A DNA stretch of 64,000 nt, from positions 61,950,079 through 62,014,078 of the forward strand of contig OY829327.1 of the NCBI GenBank assembly GCA_963691655.1, written 5' to 3'. Origin of the DNA: Toxonevra muliebris (Eukaryota; Arthropoda; Insecta; Diptera; Pallopteridae). Shown here one piece after another: positions 61,200-64,000 of the stretch (its first letter is position 1; the number at the start of each line of letters is the position of its first letter). The notes below the pieces were generated by a model. The model was not told the origin of the DNA, did not search any database, and saw only the letters and a list, made by a program, of their open reading frames with translations. A program made the translations under genes and the position numbers.

Positions 61200-62400
61200 A
61201 TGGATCCTGCCGTTTTTTTTTATTCAAGCTCTTCGGAATCGAGGGAGGAAAGCAACCAAACACTTATACGGAGGCAAATTCGCGATAAAACCAATTCTCC
61301 ATTGCCGGCAACAGCGTAAGAAACATGCATTAAATTTAATTATAAATTTTACTGTTATTTAATTGCAGATTTAAGAAACGTTTTAGACTTACGAAAAGAG
61401 CATTCAATTATGTGTAGTTAGCAGCAACATTGTCACTTTTGGCCAGTGGAAGCTACCAACACACAGTAGGCAATGACTACCTACTTGGAATATGCCAAAG
61501 CACAGTATGCAAAATTGTTGCTAACGTGGTCAAAGAAATGGAGGCTAAATTGTGCCCTAAAACCATAAAATATTCGCCCGAACGTTTTTCACAATGCACG
61601 GAATCGTTTATGCAAAAATATAAGATTCCAGGAGGTAAGATTTTCAATTAAATTATGAGTAGAAAATAAAAAGCATTGCACCGGAATAATTAATAAGTGG
61701 AATGAATTCAAAGCCATGAAATACGAATTAGGGATCCGTTGTCATATGTTAAAAGTATGCATATACAGTAACAAAACTTTTGGTGGGTTTTGTTAAGTTA
61801 GCTAATTTAATAACTTATGATCATATTAATTTTAGAACCTCCTATTCATTTTTCTTGAATTATTATATTATTCTATATATTCTTGCTTAAAGTTCAACAT
61901 TTAACCAGATGAGAATTTTCTTTATATTTTATTTGAAAAACTTGTTCTACAATATTTCATGACATAAACGAAAATACTGAATATGTATACTTTCAACATA
62001 TGCAATGGGATCCATCCATTTCGGACTCCATTACTTTTAATTTGTTGCAGTATTATAAACTTGATAATTATAAGAAAAATTTATAATTTGACGTATTTGC
62101 AGATCATGAATACCGAATTTTAGCAATTGATTCGAAATATGGTGGAGCCGCTCATTTTAAAGGGTAGCTGGAAAATTTAACCAACGACAAAAGAAGCTGT
62201 TTCAGTCCCGAAAAAATGGCACGATTTGGGAATGTTTGTGCTGGATTACATAATATATGCATACAATTTAATGATTAGTCGTACTGTCAATATTTCGCTA
62301 CAGAAACTGTTTGCGTAGATCCGGATATTGGGAACGAAACCCAATTAACAAAAATTGGGTATAAAATAAGGAATTGTTGTTGTGGTATCGTTGTTGAACC
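61200..62400 (+). pseudogene. PIF/Harbinger transposase gene with introns, catalytic exon lost
   Basis: Exon 1 (61,200-61,315) starts MDPAVFFYSSSSESREES. A 53 bp intron with GT-AG ends follows; exon 2 (61,369-61,634) reads FKKRFRLTKRAFNYV, a stop, LAATLSLLASGSYQHTVGND, then GICQSTVCKIVANVV. Exon 3 (from 62,105) reads DHEYRILAIDSKYGGAAHFK, stop, later NVCAGLHNICIQFND. This is the DDE_Tnp_4 nuclease; the segment with the first catalytic Asp (usually ..IDGTHV..) is missing between exons 2 and 3. At least three stops. Confidence 0.8.
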
Positions 62401-62404
62401 CAAA

Positions 62405-62880
62405 TTAAAATAAAATCAAAATTTTGGGCGTATGAATGTATAAACTCGTATTTTTTTTCGTAATTTGGACGTTTATTGTGAAAAAGTGATTATAAATAAA
62501 TTCTTTAAAGTATTGTCCATCGCTAGCCACAACCTTTTCCCGTCTTTCTGGTAGCATACAGATTCCGCGTCGAAAGAACTCCTCATCTTTGGAGGCTATC
62601 CACGAATCGACAAATTTTTTGAGTTCTTCGAAAGAACGGAAGTGCTGTTCAGCCACGCCATGTGTCATCGATCGGAACAAGTGGTAATCAGAAGGAGCAA
62701 TGTCTGGAGAATACGGCGGGTGGGGTAGCACTTCCCATTTCAGCGTTTCCAAGTATGTTTTTACTTGCCTTGCAACATGCGGCCGAGCATTATCGTGCTG
62801 AAGAATAACTTCGTCGTGTCTATTCTCATATTCTGGCCTCTTATTCTTTAATGCTCGGCTCAAACGCATAAATTGTAGTC
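62405..62880 (-). pseudogene. Mariner (DD34D) transposase C-terminal half
   Basis: Contains VILQHDNARPHVARQVK (second Asp) and HPPYSPDIAPSDYHLFRSM, with the third Asp 34 residues further: canonical mariner. The C-terminal part FVDSWIASKDEEFFRRGI and LPERREKVVASDGQYF is intact and open to a stop near 62,410. The N-terminal half and 5' terminal repeat are missing upstream of about 62,880. Closest in appearance to the mauritiana/Mos1 type. Confidence 0.88.
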
Positions 62881-62984
62881 TGAAATTTTGTTGGCTTCAC
62901 ATGAAAGCCTAATGCAATCACAACAACAAACAATTCTATGATTTACTTACGTAGAGTGAGTGGTTTGGTTCTAATGTAAAAAAT

Positions 62985-63133
62985 TCGGTTTCTGCATTAT
63001 TCTGGAAAAAGTGTACCTCGTAGGTTATTCCGATGTTGTGTCCGATGACCCCCTATGATTTTTAGCAAGAAACATTTTTTCCAAAGACAGTATAATAGTT
63101 TTTCCAACGGTTCTCGTTTTAACGGCCATTTTC
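62985..63133 (+). repeat. Dispersed repeat 'I', copy 2
   Basis: Same orientation as 38,106-38,262; shares GGAAAAAGTGTACCTCGTAG and ACCCCCTATGATTTTTAGCA-type text. Non-coding. Confidence 0.65.
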
Positions 63134-63800
63134 AAGAGGAAGGGTAAAAGATGGAGGAAAAGTGTATACTCAAAAATTGTTAATCTCTTAGTGTTTAACA
63201 ACTAGGTAAAAAAAAATGTTGAAGTTTTCATAAATAAAATGTTCAAAAAAAAATTCTGCAAAAGTAACAGATGGCTGATGGTTAATTGCTGTAATTGATT
63301 TTTTCATGGCCTTATGGCATTTCATATGGAATGCCAATTTCGGTTTTTAATTTTTTGGAAAAATCTGTAAAAATTGGAGTATGAGTATTCGGAAGCGACT
63401 TATTTACATAAGAAAAATCAGAGTAGTAAACCTATTTTTAGAATTAAAAAATTGCATTTAAAAATTTTCGCGATTTTTTTCATTGCGAATTTCGCATTAG
63501 AAAATTCGGGAAAATATTTCAAATGTGTCTCCAAAACCAAAAAATTACTGTGAGTTTTTTCAGATTTTTCCTATGGTTAGTTAGGCTGAAAAACGCGAAA
63601 AACGAAATTTACAAAATCCGCCATTACTCATTAAAGATTGGAGATAATGGTCTGACAATTTAGCCAAATCATTCTTAAATCAAGTGCTTCGAAAGGGTCC
63701 ATCCAAAACTTGATTCGGTTTGGGGGCATTTCTGACATGGAAACCCTGCTATGCCCTTTGGTAGACATGTTTATTAATTTAAAACTTTTTTTTTTAATTA
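63134..63800. other. No gene seen
   Basis: AT-rich; repeated AAAATTCGCG/TTCGCGA-like words near 63,465-63,610. No coding support. Confidence 0.3.
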
Positions 63801-63804
63801 ATCT

Positions 63805-64000
63805 ACATTGTATTTGTATTGTATTGTATTATAGAGGTTTCTGTCGTTGTACCGCGACCTATAAGATCTATTGTACGTCCCTCTTTTCTATCTAGTCTAA
63901 TCTGCCTAGAGTACCTCATCCAGTCCAGTCTCCCTCAAGAATTTGAGTATTGCGCCCGGAGCTATGGATGCTAGTTCTGTACTGGGCACTTGGTGCATGC
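63805..64000 (-). pseudogene. Non-LTR ORF2 C-terminus, runs off the window
   Basis: The minus strand reads ASIAPGAILKFLRETGLDEVL, then a 3'UTR with TAGGTCGCGGTACAACGAC and a tail of ATACA repeats (plus strand TTGTATTTGTATTGTATTGT). The peptide resembles the last residues of R1/LOA-type ORF2 proteins. The rest of the element lies beyond the right edge. Confidence 0.55.

Noticed and set aside
1..64000. CRISPR arrays, rRNA or tRNA genes
   Set aside because: No regular repeat-spacer structure and no cloverleaf or rRNA sequence was seen; the DNA is clearly animal nuclear.

Overview
The window is AT-rich eukaryotic DNA from an insect, most likely a dipteran with a large, repeat-dense genome. Evidence: introns of 40-170 bp with GT-AG borders in the two element genes that still have exons, a typical arthropod set of transposable elements (LOA- and Jockey/CR1-like non-LTR elements, Ty3/gypsy, BEL/Pao, copia, Tc1/mariner, hAT, piggyBac, PIF/Harbinger), and no prokaryotic features. 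The species assignment is inference.

Almost everything is mobile DNA, much of it nested. 1-6.3 kb: a DD37D mariner copy inside a tandem repeat, a copia remnant, a MITE, and a gypsy-like LTR element carrying a piggyBac 3' end. 6.3-15 kb: a dispersed repeat split by a 2 kb long-inverted-repeat element and by a near full-length LOA-like retroelement, itself split by a 1.4 kb hAT-type element with an 8 bp target duplication. 15.5-25.5 kb: Tc1 debris, then a Tc1 element split by a Jockey/CR1-like element that is split again by an oppositely oriented PHD-finger retroelement. 25.5-33 kb: inverted-repeat elements, a Ty3/gypsy pol, a second mariner copy and another non-LTR remnant. 33-50 kb: non-autonomous elements, several with readable target-site duplications, plus an LOA copy in inverted orientation. 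55-64 kb: degenerate IS630-type, BEL/Pao, Harbinger, mariner and non-LTR pieces.

Two stretches stand out. At 33,710-33,852 (minus) there is one cleanly spliced 143 bp exon coding for the RING-like segment of MAEA/Fyv10, a CTLH/GID ubiquitin-ligase subunit. I found no other exon of that gene here, so the window is probably two very large transposon-filled introns around one small host exon. At 50.6-55.2 kb (plus) there is the best-preserved coding block: a multi-exon gene followed, through a TAATG stop/start overlap, by a C2H2-finger plus transposase-like protein that is open for 705 codons after a single frame change at an A9 run. A perfect 224 bp inverted copy of part of the first gene, intron included, lies just upstream.

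Nearly all other reading frames are broken by stops, frameshifts or deletions. The window shows successive insertion and decay rather than genes working together.
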